A DNA stretch of 27,841 bases from Bradyrhizobium sp. (GTDB lineage Bacteria; Pseudomonadota; Alphaproteobacteria; Rhizobiales; Xanthobacteraceae): positions 1 through 27,841 of the forward strand of contig JAQGKC010000016.1 in the NCBI GenBank assembly GCA_028290305.1, written 5' to 3'. Position numbers and translations under genes: made by a program. This document shows, one piece after another, positions 1-8,639 of this stretch. Position 1 is the stretch's first letter, and each line of letters opens with the position of its first letter. The notes beneath the pieces are model-generated. The model was given only the letters and a program-made list of their open reading frames with translations, made no database searches and was not told the origin of the DNA.

Positions 1-152
1 CGCCGGTGATGATCCTGTAACTGGCAGCCATCAGAGTCTCCGTGCCAGTTCACGGAGAATCTTATGTTGCCGAAACGCCAATCCTCTCCATTACCTTCGT
101 TGGTCGCCTGTCAGTGGGCTTCTTCGCTCACCGCGCCGGTGCGGAGCTGAAA

Positions 153-965
153 ATGCGATGGTTTGTTCGTGTGTTTGCCCGGTTGGCGATCGCGGCGACC
201 TGGACAAGTTCGGCGGCAGCTCTCGACGCACAAGTCGAGCGCGGCAAATACCTTTCCTCCGCCAACAGCTTGTGGGAGCCGCTCATGTTGGATTCATCTG
301 AATCGGTGAACAGAGTTATCAGGCGGTACGACGTCCCAAGCCGCGACTTGCGCGATAACAGTGGCACTACACATGACAAGCGGGCGCAGACTCCACGGGT
401 TGATTTCGTAGACGTGAATTTGCCCCCTGCCGCAATGCCAACAGTGGTGCCGACCGATCACACGATCATTGCGCTCTGGCCGGTATTCACGTCTTTCATG
501 GAAGGCTTTGCGTTATGCTGCGCCATGCTACACCTGCCTGCGACATTTGCCGTCGGGTCCTGCCCAACCGAAGCAAAGGCCGGGCATCTGAAAAAGATCC
601 CCGCGCGCAAGCGGCGCAGGTCTATTGCTATCGTTTCTTCCTCGACGAGTCCCGCGGTGACGGGGTCCGAATTTGAGAAGGATATCAATCGAACCGCACC
701 TGGATTCCCGGCACTGTCCGAGGAAGCCGGTTTCGCCGGATTTTGCGGCTCGCCTCCATTTGATATCGATGGGTCAAACCACGAGCATTGGCTGACTGAA
801 CCTTGGAGCGAAATTGCAAGCCGACGGACGCATCAGCATCGCGAGCGTGAGATCAAAAAGGCTGTCGCTGCCCTAGCGCAGCTCAATGATCGGACATTGC
901 GGGATATCGGCATCCCTCACCGATCTCAGATCGAGCAGGTTGTGAGGTACTGCCGTGATTGCTGA
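153..965 (+). CDS. DUF1127 domain protein with a long, signal-peptide-like N-terminus
   Basis: The last 45 or so residues (REREIKKAVAALAQLNDRTL and onward, ending RYCRDC) match the DUF1127 (YjiS-like) pattern, a small Arg-rich domain common in rhizobia; some members bind RNA or regulate, but no role can be assigned here. I chose ATG 153 because GGAG lies six bases upstream; the same frame is open back to a GTG at 42. The 270-residue product is much longer than a usual DUF1127 protein (about 50-100 aa). From 153 it starts like an exported cytochrome c (Arg-rich start, hydrophobic stretch, Ala-rich cleavage region, then VERGKYLSS), but no CxxCH haem motif follows. The middle (residues about 60-190) is not recognised. 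The authentic gene may begin later, around 650-690, with the upstream part a fused remnant or non-coding. Confidence 0.5.
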   Translation: MRWFVRVFARLAIAATWTSSAAALDAQVERGKYLSSANSLWEPLMLDSSESVNRVIRRYDVPSRDLRDNSGTTHDKRAQTPRVDFVDVNLPPAAMPTVVPTDHTIIALWPVFTSFMEGFALCCAMLHLPATFAVGSCPTEAKAGHLKKIPARKRRRSIAIVSSSTSPAVTGSEFEKDINRTAPGFPALSEEAGFAGFCGSPPFDIDGSNHEHWLTEPWSEIASRRTHQHREREIKKAVAALAQLNDRTLRDIGIPHRSQIEQVVRYCRDC

Positions 966-1167
966 TGTGCATCTTCGCCGGCGCCTGGATGGTGTTCGCG
1001 CCGAAATGATCTTTTCGGAAGGCTCGCTCTCCGCATCGATCATTCTTCCCGTGGCCTCTTGAAAACGGAGGATGCCTCCGTATGTGGCGATGGATAGCAG
1101 ATTTGGAAAGGGCGGCTGATCTATCCGCGCCAATCCCGTTCGGATCATAGCATTGATTGGAGCTTAC

Positions 1168-1665
1168 ATGAATTTCTCCATCGGCCTCACCGTTAACGGT
1201 GTGCGGCGCGACGTCGAACTGGACGACCCCCGCGTGACGCTGCTCGATCTGCTGCGCGAGCGGCTCGATCTGACGGGCACCAAGAAAGGATGCGACCGCG
1301 GCCAGTGCGGCGCCTGCACGGTCTTGGTCGACGGACGGCGGGTCAATTCATGCCTGGCCTTGGCGGTCAGCCATGACGGTGCCAATGTGCTCACCATCGA
1401 GGGCGTCTCACGCGGCGATCAGTTGCACCCGGTGCAGGCTGCGTTCATCGCGCATGACGGCTTCCAGTGCGGGTTCTGCACGCCGGGCCAGATCATGAGC
1501 GCGATCGGCCTGATCCAGGAAGCGCAAACCGGCGACGACCCCGAAAGAATTCGTGAAGCCATGAGCGGAAACCTCTGCCGATGCGGTGCCTATGCCGGCA
1601 TCACCGAAGCCGTGCTGGAAGCCCGGCAAAGCCTCGTCGACTCCAACCAGAGGCGCTCCGCATGA
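1168..1665 (+). CDS. paoA: 2Fe-2S subunit of a molybdenum hydroxylase (PaoA/CoxS type)
   Basis: Electron-transfer subunit of a xanthine dehydrogenase-family aldehyde oxidoreductase: it passes electrons from the molybdenum site to FAD through two [2Fe-2S] clusters. The N-terminal plant-ferredoxin-like cluster ligands are C42, C47, C50 and C62; the C-terminal four-helix domain has CGFC (C101, C104) and CRC (C137, C139), the complete eight-cysteine set. Length 165 aa is normal. I prefer ATG 1168 (GGAG five bases before it) over TTG 1153 in the same frame. E. coli PaoA has a long Tat leader; none is present here, so a cytoplasmic enzyme is more likely. The stop overlaps the next start as ATGA, so translation of the two subunits is coupled. 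Confidence 0.93.
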   Translation: MNFSIGLTVNGVRRDVELDDPRVTLLDLLRERLDLTGTKKGCDRGQCGACTVLVDGRRVNSCLALAVSHDGANVLTIEGVSRGDQLHPVQAAFIAHDGFQCGFCTPGQIMSAIGLIQEAQTGDDPERIREAMSGNLCRCGAYAGITEAVLEARQSLVDSNQRRSA

Positions 1666-2720
1666 ATAATTTCGAATATATCAGGCCCGCGACCATTTCC
1701 GATGCCGTCGCAGCCGCCACCCGACCGGGCGCTGCTTATCTCGCGTCCGGCACCAATTTGCTCGACTTGATGAAGGGCGGGATTGCGCGCCCAAGCCGTC
1801 TGGTCGACATCACGCGCCTGCCCGGGCTCGATCGCGTCGAACGCCTGGCTGACGGCGGCCTCCGTATCGGTACACTCGTCCGCAATACCGATCTGGCGCA
1901 CGATCCCGATTTCGCAACACGCTATCCAGTAATCGCCGAAGCGCTGCTGTCGGGGGCTTCGGCGCAGCTTCGCAACGCCGCGACCGTCGGCGGCAATCTG
2001 CTGCAGCGGACGCGTTGCGGATATTTTTACGACGTCGCCAGCGCTTGCAATAAGCGCAAGCCGGGCTCGGGCTGCGACGCGCGCGACGGCGAGAATAGGC
2101 TGCATGCCGTTCTGGGCTGGAGCGAGGCCTGCATCGCGACCCACCCGTCGGATTTCTGCGTGCCGCTGGTTGCGCTCGATGCCGTCGTGGAGATCGAGGG
2201 CAGGAACGGCCGGCGCGAGGTCGCGCTGGAGAGCCTGCATCGCCTGCCCGGCGATACGCCTGACCAGGAAAATGTGCTGCGGCCCGGCGATCTGATCGTG
2301 GCGCTGCGATTGCCCGCCGAGGCACGCGCTTTCGCGCCGCATGCACGCTACCTGAAGGTCCGCGAACGCACCTCATATGCTTTTGCCGTTGTGTCGGCTG
2401 CCGCCGCGCTGCGGATAGAACAAGGGAAGATCAAGGACGTGCGACTTGCGCTCGGCGGCGTCGCCGCCAAACCATGGCGTGCTCGTGCGGCAGAAGAGGG
2501 CCTGGCAGGCGCCGGACCAACTGCCGATGCCTTCCGTCGCGCGGCACAGGTGGCGCTCGCCGATGCCAAACCGTCCGGAGACAATCTTTTCAAGATCGAA
2601 CTGGCACAGCGGATTCTCGTTCGCACCCTGACACTCGCCGCGGCGGGAACGCCGGATCGTATTCCCGCGCTGCCCGCTTCTCCCTTTTCCTCGGTTTCCG
2701 GAGCGCTTCATGTCGCCTGA
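1662..2720 (+). CDS. paoB: FAD-binding subunit with an Fe-S cysteine insert (PaoB type)
   Basis: FAD subunit of the molybdenum hydroxylase; it takes electrons from the 2Fe-2S subunit and delivers them to an external acceptor. An N-terminal PCMH-type FAD fold (AAYLASGTNLLDLMKGG, then GASAQLRNAATVGGNLLQ) is followed by the CO dehydrogenase flavoprotein C-terminal domain from about residue 230. Just after GGNLLQ is an insert with C119, C129, C138 and C157 (including NKRKPGSGC); such an insert carries an extra [4Fe-4S] cluster in PaoB-like subunits and separates them from ordinary CoxM proteins. The start ATG 1662 lies in the ATGA overlap with the upstream gene. The reading frame is open further upstream to 1581, but that part overlaps the conserved end of the 2Fe-2S subunit. 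352 aa, near the family norm. Confidence 0.92.
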   Translation: MNNFEYIRPATISDAVAAATRPGAAYLASGTNLLDLMKGGIARPSRLVDITRLPGLDRVERLADGGLRIGTLVRNTDLAHDPDFATRYPVIAEALLSGASAQLRNAATVGGNLLQRTRCGYFYDVASACNKRKPGSGCDARDGENRLHAVLGWSEACIATHPSDFCVPLVALDAVVEIEGRNGRREVALESLHRLPGDTPDQENVLRPGDLIVALRLPAEARAFAPHARYLKVRERTSYAFAVVSAAAALRIEQGKIKDVRLALGGVAAKPWRARAAEEGLAGAGPTADAFRRAAQVALADAKPSGDNLFKIELAQRILVRTLTLAAAGTPDRIPALPASPFSSVSGALHVA

Positions 2721-4971
2721 AATCAGCTTGACGCAAACGCCGGCGAATGTCCGGCACGGCTCGAGTATTGGCCAGCCGCTGACCCGCCGCGAGGGGGTGC
2801 TGAAGGTGAAGGGACAAGCCCGCTATGCCGCGGACAACCATCCGCTCGGCATGCTGCATGCCGTGATGGCGGTCAGCAGCATCGCGCGCGGTCGCGTGGC
2901 CTTCCTTGACGTGCAGGCGGCGAAAAATCATCCCGGCGTCATCGAGGTCATGACGCCCGCCAACCGGCCGCCGCTCGCGGAAGATCCGGACGCCAAGACC
3001 AACCCGTTCATGTTCCGGCTCGATCTCCTGCAGAACGACAAGGTGCGTTACGCGAACCAGCCGATCGCGGTAGTGATTGCAAAAACGCTAGAGTCCGCAA
3101 CGGAAGGCGCCGCGCTGTTGGCGCCTCACTATGAAGCGCTGCCGGCCCGCGTCGGCCTCGATGCCGATGAAAGCTTCGTGCCGCCGGTCGTTGGCGTCGG
3201 CAATCCGTCCGAGATCCATCGGGGTGATGTGAAAGCGGGCCTGGCCGCGGCGTCGAAACGCATCGACGCGATCTATGAGACGCCCGCGCAGTATCACAAC
3301 GCCATGGAACCGCACGCGATCGTCGTGGCATGGGATGGCGACAGCCTGTCGATTGACACGCCGAGCCAGGGTCTCGCCATGGCGCAGGGACGGATCGCGG
3401 GGTTGTTCGGCATCGCGCCGGACAAGATCCATATCCGCAGCCCTTACCTCGGCGGCGGCTTCGGCTCCAAGGGACTGATCTCCGGACCGCAGATCCTTGG
3501 CATCCTGGCGGCGCGGCTGGTCGGCCAACCGGTCAAGCTCGTGCTGCGCCGTGAACATATGTACGGTCCGGTCGGCCACCGCGCGCCGACCCGGCAGACG
3601 CTTCGCATCGGCATCGATGGCGATGGCCTGTTGACCGCGATCGACCATCACGCCAAGACGGTATCGAGTACATTCGACGATTTCTTCGAACCGGCCGCCG
3701 ACGCCTCGCATACGCTGTACGCCAGTCCTGCGATCTCGACCTCGCACGAGGCCGTCCGGATCGACACCGGCACCCCGCTGTTCATGCGTGCGCCCGGCGA
3801 GGCCACCGGTTCGATCGCGCTCGAAAGCGCCATCGATGAAGCGGCCTGGGCCGCAGGGATGGATCCGCTTGCCTTCCGTCTCAAGAACTATGCCGACGTC
3901 GAGCCGATTTCCGGTAAGCCGTTCTCCTCGAAAGCCCTGCGCGAATGCTATACCCAGGGCGCCGCACGCTTCGGCTGGTCGAAGCGCCCGTTCGCGCCGC
4001 GACAAATGCGTGACGATGCCGGCCTGCTGGTCGGCTGGGGCGTGGGTACCGCGACATTTCCCGCGCTTATGTTCCAGGCCGAAGCACGGGCGGCGATCCG
4101 CGGCGATGGATCGGGCGTGATGGAAATCGGCGCTCACGACATGGGTCAGGGCGCATGGACCGCGCTCGCGCAAATCGCTGCCGACGGGCTCGGCCTTGAA
4201 GAGGTGGATTTCAGGTCGGGCACTTCGGATCTGCCGGATGCAGGCATCGCCGGCGGCTCAGCCCACACCGCGACCGCGGGCATGGCGATCCACAATGCAG
4301 GCGCCGCCGTCATTGCTAAACTCGCCGATCTTGCGACCGGTGATGAGCGCTCGCCACTGTTCGGTGCAGGCAATGCCGGCGTTACCGCGCGCAACGGCCG
4401 TCTGTTCCGCCGCGATGACGAAAGCCGCAGCGAGAGCTACGCGGATATCCTCGGCCGCGCCGGTCTGAGCGAGATCGATGCCCGCGGCAAGGGCGCCGCT
4501 GACCCTGCCGCGCAGTCAGCCTTTGCCATGCATGCGCACGGCGCCGTTTTCGCCGAGGTCAAGGTCGATCCTGATCTGGGTCAAATACGCGTCACTCGTC
4601 TTGTTGGTGCATTCGCGGCGGGCCGTGTGATCAATCCGCGTATGGTCCGCAGCCAAATCTATGGCGGGATGATCTGGGGCGTATCGTTCGCGCTTTACGA
4701 GCAGGCCATCAGCGACCACCGTTCCGGCCGGATCATCAATGCGAACCTCGCCGAATACCACGTCCCGGTAAACGCCGACGTGCCCAACCTGGAAGCGCTC
4801 ATGATCGAGGAACAGGATCCGCACGTGAACGCACTTGGCATCAAGGGTGTCGGTGAAATCGGCGTTACCGGCTCGGCCGGCGCGGTCGCGAATGCGGTGT
4901 GGCACGCTACGGGCGTTCGCCTGCGACGGTTTCCGATCCGGATCGAAGATCTCGTGATGCCTCCATCGTAA
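2710..4971 (+). CDS. paoC: Molybdopterin-binding catalytic subunit of aldehyde oxidoreductase (PaoC type)
   Basis: Large catalytic subunit, 753 aa, holding the molybdenum cofactor where aldehydes or N-heterocycles are hydroxylated. Visible family motifs: N-terminal a/b hammerhead (LTRREGVLKVKGQARYAADN), the Moco-binding GGGFGSKG, FMRAPGEATG, MGQGAWTALAQ, and C-terminal GVGEIG with the catalytic Glu near residue 716. N-terminus and length fit PaoC (YagR) better than CO dehydrogenase, whose signature active-site Cys loop I do not see. It overlaps the FAD subunit by 11 bp. No XdhC/PaoD-type cofactor-insertion gene follows in this window, so maturation must use a gene elsewhere. The natural substrate cannot be told from sequence. 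Confidence 0.93.
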   Translation: MSPEISLTQTPANVRHGSSIGQPLTRREGVLKVKGQARYAADNHPLGMLHAVMAVSSIARGRVAFLDVQAAKNHPGVIEVMTPANRPPLAEDPDAKTNPFMFRLDLLQNDKVRYANQPIAVVIAKTLESATEGAALLAPHYEALPARVGLDADESFVPPVVGVGNPSEIHRGDVKAGLAAASKRIDAIYETPAQYHNAMEPHAIVVAWDGDSLSIDTPSQGLAMAQGRIAGLFGIAPDKIHIRSPYLGGGFGSKGLISGPQILGILAARLVGQPVKLVLRREHMYGPVGHRAPTRQTLRIGIDGDGLLTAIDHHAKTVSSTFDDFFEPAADASHTLYASPAISTSHEAVRIDTGTPLFMRAPGEATGSIALESAIDEAAWAAGMDPLAFRLKNYADVEPISGKPFSSKALRECYTQGAARFGWSKRPFAPRQMRDDAGLLVGWGVGTATFPALMFQAEARAAIRGDGSGVMEIGAHDMGQGAWTALAQIAADGLGLEEVDFRSGTSDLPDAGIAGGSAHTATAGMAIHNAGAAVIAKLADLATGDERSPLFGAGNAGVTARNGRLFRRDDESRSESYADILGRAGLSEIDARGKGAADPAAQSAFAMHAHGAVFAEVKVDPDLGQIRVTRLVGAFAAGRVINPRMVRSQIYGGMIWGVSFALYEQAISDHRSGRIINANLAEYHVPVNADVPNLEALMIEEQDPHVNALGIKGVGEIGVTGSAGAVANAVWHATGVRLRRFPIRIEDLVMPPS

Positions 4972-5158
4972 CCAAGGCGGAATGCAGGGTGCCTGGCGCG
5001 AAATCGGCACTCTTCGCAAGAGCCATAGGCTCCATCCGGGCAATGATGCACGGACCGGATGGGCGGTTGCCGATCAGCGCTTTGTGGTCGTTATTGAACG
5101 ACTGCTCCTGGCGCAAAGCGGCCGTTCCAAACATCGGCTGCATCCGGTGCGGGACATG

Positions 5159-5641
5159 CTACGAGATCGAAATAATCTCAAGGTTTTGGCCGGATGCGCC
5201 GACTTCATCCCCAACAGCTTTGCCCATCAGAAGCCTTGCCACTGGGGATACGAAGGAAATAGAACCGGCCTTAGGGTCCGCTTCGTCCTCTCCCACGATA
5301 CGATATTTCTGCACGCGTCCATCGTCGCGCCTGAACGTCACCGTGCTGCCAAAGGCAACTGTGTCGGTTGACGCTGGTTTGCTGTTGACCTGAGCCGTCC
5401 GTACTCTCGCCGAAAAGTAGCGCGCATCCCGGAAGGGGGTTGCTGCTTGCCGCCGTCGTTCATTCACGTCTTCGATCTTCTGGGCCGCCTCGTACGCCTC
5501 GCGAGCCTGGCGGAGTTGAAATTCCAAAGCCTTCAATCCCGCTTCTGTAACAAGGTTCGGGTGTGGTGAAACCGGGCGGTCGGGTAGCAGCGTCTCCGAC
5601 GCAGTTTCGGCACTGTCTTCCTTGGTGAAGGCAACGCTCAA
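5159..5641 (-). CDS. GreA/GreB-family elongation factor-like protein
   Basis: A 160-aa protein with an N-terminal helical hairpin (about residues 30-90, ALEFQLRQAREAYEAAQKIE then NERRRQAATPFRDARYFSAR) and a C-terminal FKBP-like Gre domain (AFGSTVTFRRDDGR, EADPKAGSISFVSPVARLLM, GKAVGDEV). Gre factors enter the secondary channel of RNA polymerase and stimulate cleavage of backtracked RNA. The hairpin tip here (EDVNER) keeps acidic residues but differs from the classic GDLSENAEY, so this is a paralogue, possibly one that binds polymerase without strong cleavage activity. The start is TTG 5641, supported by AAAGGAG seven bases upstream. It lies 39 bp after the flavin monooxygenase gene on the same strand and may share its transcript. 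Confidence 0.85.
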   Translation of the reverse strand: MSVAFTKEDSAETASETLLPDRPVSPHPNLVTEAGLKALEFQLRQAREAYEAAQKIEDVNERRRQAATPFRDARYFSARVRTAQVNSKPASTDTVAFGSTVTFRRDDGRVQKYRIVGEDEADPKAGSISFVSPVARLLMGKAVGDEVGASGQNLEIISIS

Positions 5642-5680
5642 GTCAGGCTCCTTTCAAGTCAGATATGCTCAGCCGCTTCG

Positions 5681-6703
5681 TCAGCGCCACCCCAGGGCGG
5701 GAGCGACGTGGGTCAGAATCGCTTCTATCACATGCGCGTTGTAGGCAACGCTCAATTGGTTGGGAACGGTCAGCAGTAGCGTGTCGGCCTCGGAGATAGC
5801 TTCGTCTTTGCTGAGCTGCTCGATGAGTACATGCGGCTCGGCGGCATAGTTGCGGCCGAAGATCGCCCGAGTCCTCTCGTCGATGAATCCGATCTGGTCA
5901 TCATCTTCGCGCCCGCGCCCGAAATAGGTTCGATCGCGATCGTCCATCAGGGCGAAGATGCTGCGGCTGACCGAGACCCGCGGCTCGCGAGCATGGCCTG
6001 CCTCCTTCCAGGCAGCGCGGTAGGCCCGGATCTGGGCGGCCTGCTGCACATGGAAGGCCTCGCCTGTTTCGTCGTTCTTGAGTGTCGAGCTCTGCAGGTT
6101 CATCCCGAGTTTTGCTGCCCAGATCGCCGTGGCGTTCGAGCCGGCGCCCCACCAGATCCGGTCGCGCAGGCCATCAGAATAGGGCTCCAGGCGCAACAGC
6201 CCGGGCGGGTTTGGAAACATGGGTCGTGGATTCGGCTGGGCGAAGCCCTCACCGCGGAGCAGGTCGCAAAAGACCTCGGCATGACGCCGCCCCATGTCGG
6301 CATCATTCTGGCCCTCGGCCGGTTGATAACCGAAATATCGCCAGCCATCGATCACCTGCTCGGGCGACCCTCTGCTGATGCCTAGCTGGAGACGTTGGCC
6401 GGCGATGAGATCGGCCGCACCGGCGTCCTCGGCCATGTAGAACGGGTTCTCGTAGCGCATGTCGATCACCGCCGTGCCGATCTCGATGCGGCTGGTCTTC
6501 GCCCCGACGGCAGCCAGGAGCGGGAAAGGCGAGGCAAGCTGGCGGGCGAAGTGATGGACTCGAAAATAGGCCCCGTCCGCGCCCAATTCCTCGGCGGCAA
6601 CGGCGAGCTCAATGGATTGCAGGAGCGTATCCGCGGCCGAGCGGGTTTGCGATTGCGACGAGGGCGTCCAGTGCCCGAATGAGAGGAAGCCGATTTTCTT
6701 CAT
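5681..6703 (-). CDS. LLM-class flavin-dependent oxidoreductase
   Basis: A 340-aa bacterial luciferase-like (TIM-barrel) monooxygenase, using FMNH2 supplied by a separate reductase. Family signatures: N-terminal MKKIGFLSFGHW, an early strand-helix pair (AAEELGADGAYFRVHHFARQ), RIEIGTAVIDMRYENPFYMA and LIAGQRLQLGISRGSPEQVI. These place it among the single-component-like members often annotated simply as LLM class; the substrate is unknown. ATG 6703 is the only reasonable start, though the upstream bases lack a clear ribosome binding site. It precedes the Gre-like gene in the same direction. Full length, no damage seen. Confidence 0.9.
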   Translation of the reverse strand: MKKIGFLSFGHWTPSSQSQTRSAADTLLQSIELAVAAEELGADGAYFRVHHFARQLASPFPLLAAVGAKTSRIEIGTAVIDMRYENPFYMAEDAGAADLIAGQRLQLGISRGSPEQVIDGWRYFGYQPAEGQNDADMGRRHAEVFCDLLRGEGFAQPNPRPMFPNPPGLLRLEPYSDGLRDRIWWGAGSNATAIWAAKLGMNLQSSTLKNDETGEAFHVQQAAQIRAYRAAWKEAGHAREPRVSVSRSIFALMDDRDRTYFGRGREDDDQIGFIDERTRAIFGRNYAAEPHVLIEQLSKDEAISEADTLLLTVPNQLSVAYNAHVIEAILTHVAPALGWR

Positions 6704-6882
6704 GCGTGCAATCTATTGCTATCCGGGTTGGCTTGCGACCGCCGATGTGCTGTGCTCAGTCCGGGACGGGAATGCGTAGCAAATTATTCTCCGTTAATGT
6801 GCTCCCGGTTTTGCTGGGCAAAGCTCGCCGACACCCACTAGCCCTAGAAGCGACAGTTTAAACGGGGTGTGCAACCCTGACG

Positions 6883-6899
6883 CTGGCACGAGCCTTGCT
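6883..6899 (+). promoter_or_regulatory. Sigma-54 (RpoN) promoter, full consensus match
   Basis: CTGGCACGAGCCTTGCT fits the RpoN consensus YTGGCACGrNNNTTGCW at every defined base, with the -24 GG at 6885-6886 and the -12 GC at 6897-6898. It points rightward, away from the flavin monooxygenase gene. Transcription would begin near 6910. No clear gene follows; the only downstream plus-strand frame (6917-7216) is not recognisable as a protein. A GGAGG at about 6933 has no start codon at normal distance. Confidence 0.6.
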
Positions 6900-7210
6900 G
6901 CACTCAACACTTCGCGTTGCGATTCGCTGATCGGAGGTTACGGAATCTCGGGACACCCATTCATTGCTTCGGACAACTTATGCGCGCGATTTTCCTGAGA
7001 TCGTCGTTAACAACCAGGACTGCGAGCGCTCAGAATTTAACACCACCGAGATTCGAGATGCGGGCGGCCAAACGAGTTATGGGGTCGTTCCGAAACGGAG
7101 GGTACCGTTTGCAAATGGTAATATGCCCTAGCTCGTGCACACTTGCTCGAATTTCAAAATTTGAGTTCAAAAAACAACAAAAGCGGCCTAAGAAAAATTC
7201 GGCAGCTTTT

Positions 7211-7381
7211 TCATAATCCTTGCTGAGCTTCTGAACACCGTCGCAAGCCGCCAGAATTCCGGTCCGGAACGACGTTCTTGTTCACGGCATGAAAGCCGCT
7301 CCCATACCGTATCAAATCGAAGTTCGTATCCGCGTCGTTCGTGTCGAGTACCGTGACCGTGTACTTTGTCACTCGTGCCAT
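7211..7381 (-). CDS. Possible small hypothetical protein (56 aa)
   Basis: Reading frame MARVTKYTVTVLDTNDADTN and onward, hydrophilic, with no recognised family. ATG 7381 is preceded by AGAGGG at suitable distance. The beta-strand-like N-terminus (KYTVTVLDTN) and balanced composition look more protein-like than the surrounding frames, but the length and isolation keep this doubtful. It could equally be chance in eroded DNA. Confidence 0.3.
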   Translation of the reverse strand: MARVTKYTVTVLDTNDADTNFDLIRYGSGFHAVNKNVVPDRNSGGLRRCSEAQQGL

Positions 7382-7990
7382 TCCTGGCCCTCTGCAATTC
7401 GCCCAGGCAACTGCATTTGGCAGCGCCGTCACTTCCGCCGCCTCTTTGAGAGATGTGTAACGGCAAGCTCTCCAGCGATCAGCACAACAAGAGAGCCAAA
7501 CGTGAGGCGTCGTGGATGTTGTAGATGATTGCGGCCCAGCCGATAGTCTTCATAGGACAATCCCCACGTGCCCCAGCGCAAGCGCCAAGGCGAGTTTCGT
7601 GTTGGGATCATCCTTTGTGCGGTCTATGGGCCCGCCGCACATGGTGCATCGCGTGAGCACCAGGAAGATCGTGAACCGGGAGCATCCCGGGTAGGCCTTT
7701 CGAGGGGGTCGCTTTCCCCTATTTTCCCCGATCTCTCGATTCGGGAGGTAGCGTTCACGGCCGACATAGGCCTTGCGTACGCGAGGCAAGCTTGAAAGCT
7801 GGATTGGGTCCGTGGCGTTTTGAAGGCAGTGACTCACTTGACCCCGGCGGCACAATGGACGGCTCCGCCGTGCATTTTCGACGACGGCGTTCGTGAGGTT
7901 TGAGGGGCGAGCGAAGCGAGCTCCATTTACCATGTTGCCGCAGGAATAAGGTACCACGGCTGGTGGAGCGGAAATGAAGGGGTTCTAAAC

Positions 7991-8626
7991 ATGTCGGAGG
8001 GTAACGTCCAGGAAGAGAACCGGAGATTTGTCGAGCATTTCGCCAACCCGCATTCTTGGTTCCTGACAGCCGACGATCTGCACGAGCAGGCGGCGGCACT
8101 GTACCGCGGGCGGAGCCGGTCGAGCATCATGACCAAGGCGGACGCGGATAATCGAGTACTGCGACAGACGGTCGGCTTTGACAAATCAGTGTTCTTGCTC
8201 GGCGGCTTCGCGCTCGAGAATGCGATCAAGGCGTTTCTGGTCTACGAGAACCCACAATGGATCTCGGAAGGGAGGCTGTCCGGCACGCTTAAATCGCACA
8301 GCCTGACCAAGCTGCACGGCTTGTCCGGAATCATCCCGTTCAAGAAAAAGCACTTGTGGGTGCTAGAGGAATTTGAGTCAGGGCTGGAGTCTTGGTTTCG
8401 CTATCCCTGCGCCCTGACGATGGCGGCGACGATTCAGGATCGCGATTTGCGGCCTGAACTGTGGGACGGGTATGGAACTGTGATGCTGGGCTACGGCAAA
8501 AAGCTGACTGCCCTGCTCGCGAAAGGATGGAAAGGCCCTTGCGGCTTCTACGGTCGCTGGGAGACTGAGGGGGAATTTCTCGGACACAAAACGCCGATTG
8601 TGTCGCGGTCCTTGAGGTCGAAATGA
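7991..8626 (+). CDS. HEPN-like hypothetical protein
   Basis: 211 aa. Residues about 67-107 (FLLGGFALENAIKAFLVYE, then LKSHSLTKLHGL with H103) follow the helical pattern of HEPN domains, where an all-helical bundle often carries an RNase Rx4-6H motif or a nucleotide-binding variant. The exact RNase motif is not evident, so the catalytic state is unknown. ATG 7991 has AAGGGG eight bases upstream. The stop is 13 bp before the preferred start of the DUF4238 gene, so the two probably form an operon. Such pairs occur in defence or toxin-antitoxin contexts, but the function is unassigned. Confidence 0.7.
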   Translation: MSEGNVQEENRRFVEHFANPHSWFLTADDLHEQAAALYRGRSRSSIMTKADADNRVLRQTVGFDKSVFLLGGFALENAIKAFLVYENPQWISEGRLSGTLKSHSLTKLHGLSGIIPFKKKHLWVLEEFESGLESWFRYPCALTMAATIQDRDLRPELWDGYGTVMLGYGKKLTALLAKGWKGPCGFYGRWETEGEFLGHKTPIVSRSLRSK

Positions 8627-8639
8627 AGAGGTGTGGATC

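Larger units (their letters stand above)
6704..7990. other. Gene-poor stretch with decayed or tiny reading frames
   Basis: About 1.3 kb without a convincing long gene. It holds a sigma-54-type promoter (6883-6899), a possible 56-aa gene (7211-7381, minus) and, on the minus strand at 7429-7620, fragments in two frames that read like parts of one short membrane protein (NHLQHPRRLTFGSLVVLIAG in one frame, MKTIGWAAIIYNIHDASR in the other), which suggests a frameshifted remnant. A minus-strand frame at 7550-7957 includes a CxxC pair (RCTMCGGPID) but is not recognised. Near-palindromes lie at 7770-7787 and in the following AGCTTGAAAGCT. The mix suggests eroded DNA at the left side of the accessory region. 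Confidence 0.5.

Noticed and set aside
1066..1080. CGGAGG-ATG-CCTCCG hairpin before the pao operon
   Set aside because: Three-base loop, no T-run on the plus strand and only a short T stretch on the minus strand; not enough to call a terminator or regulator.
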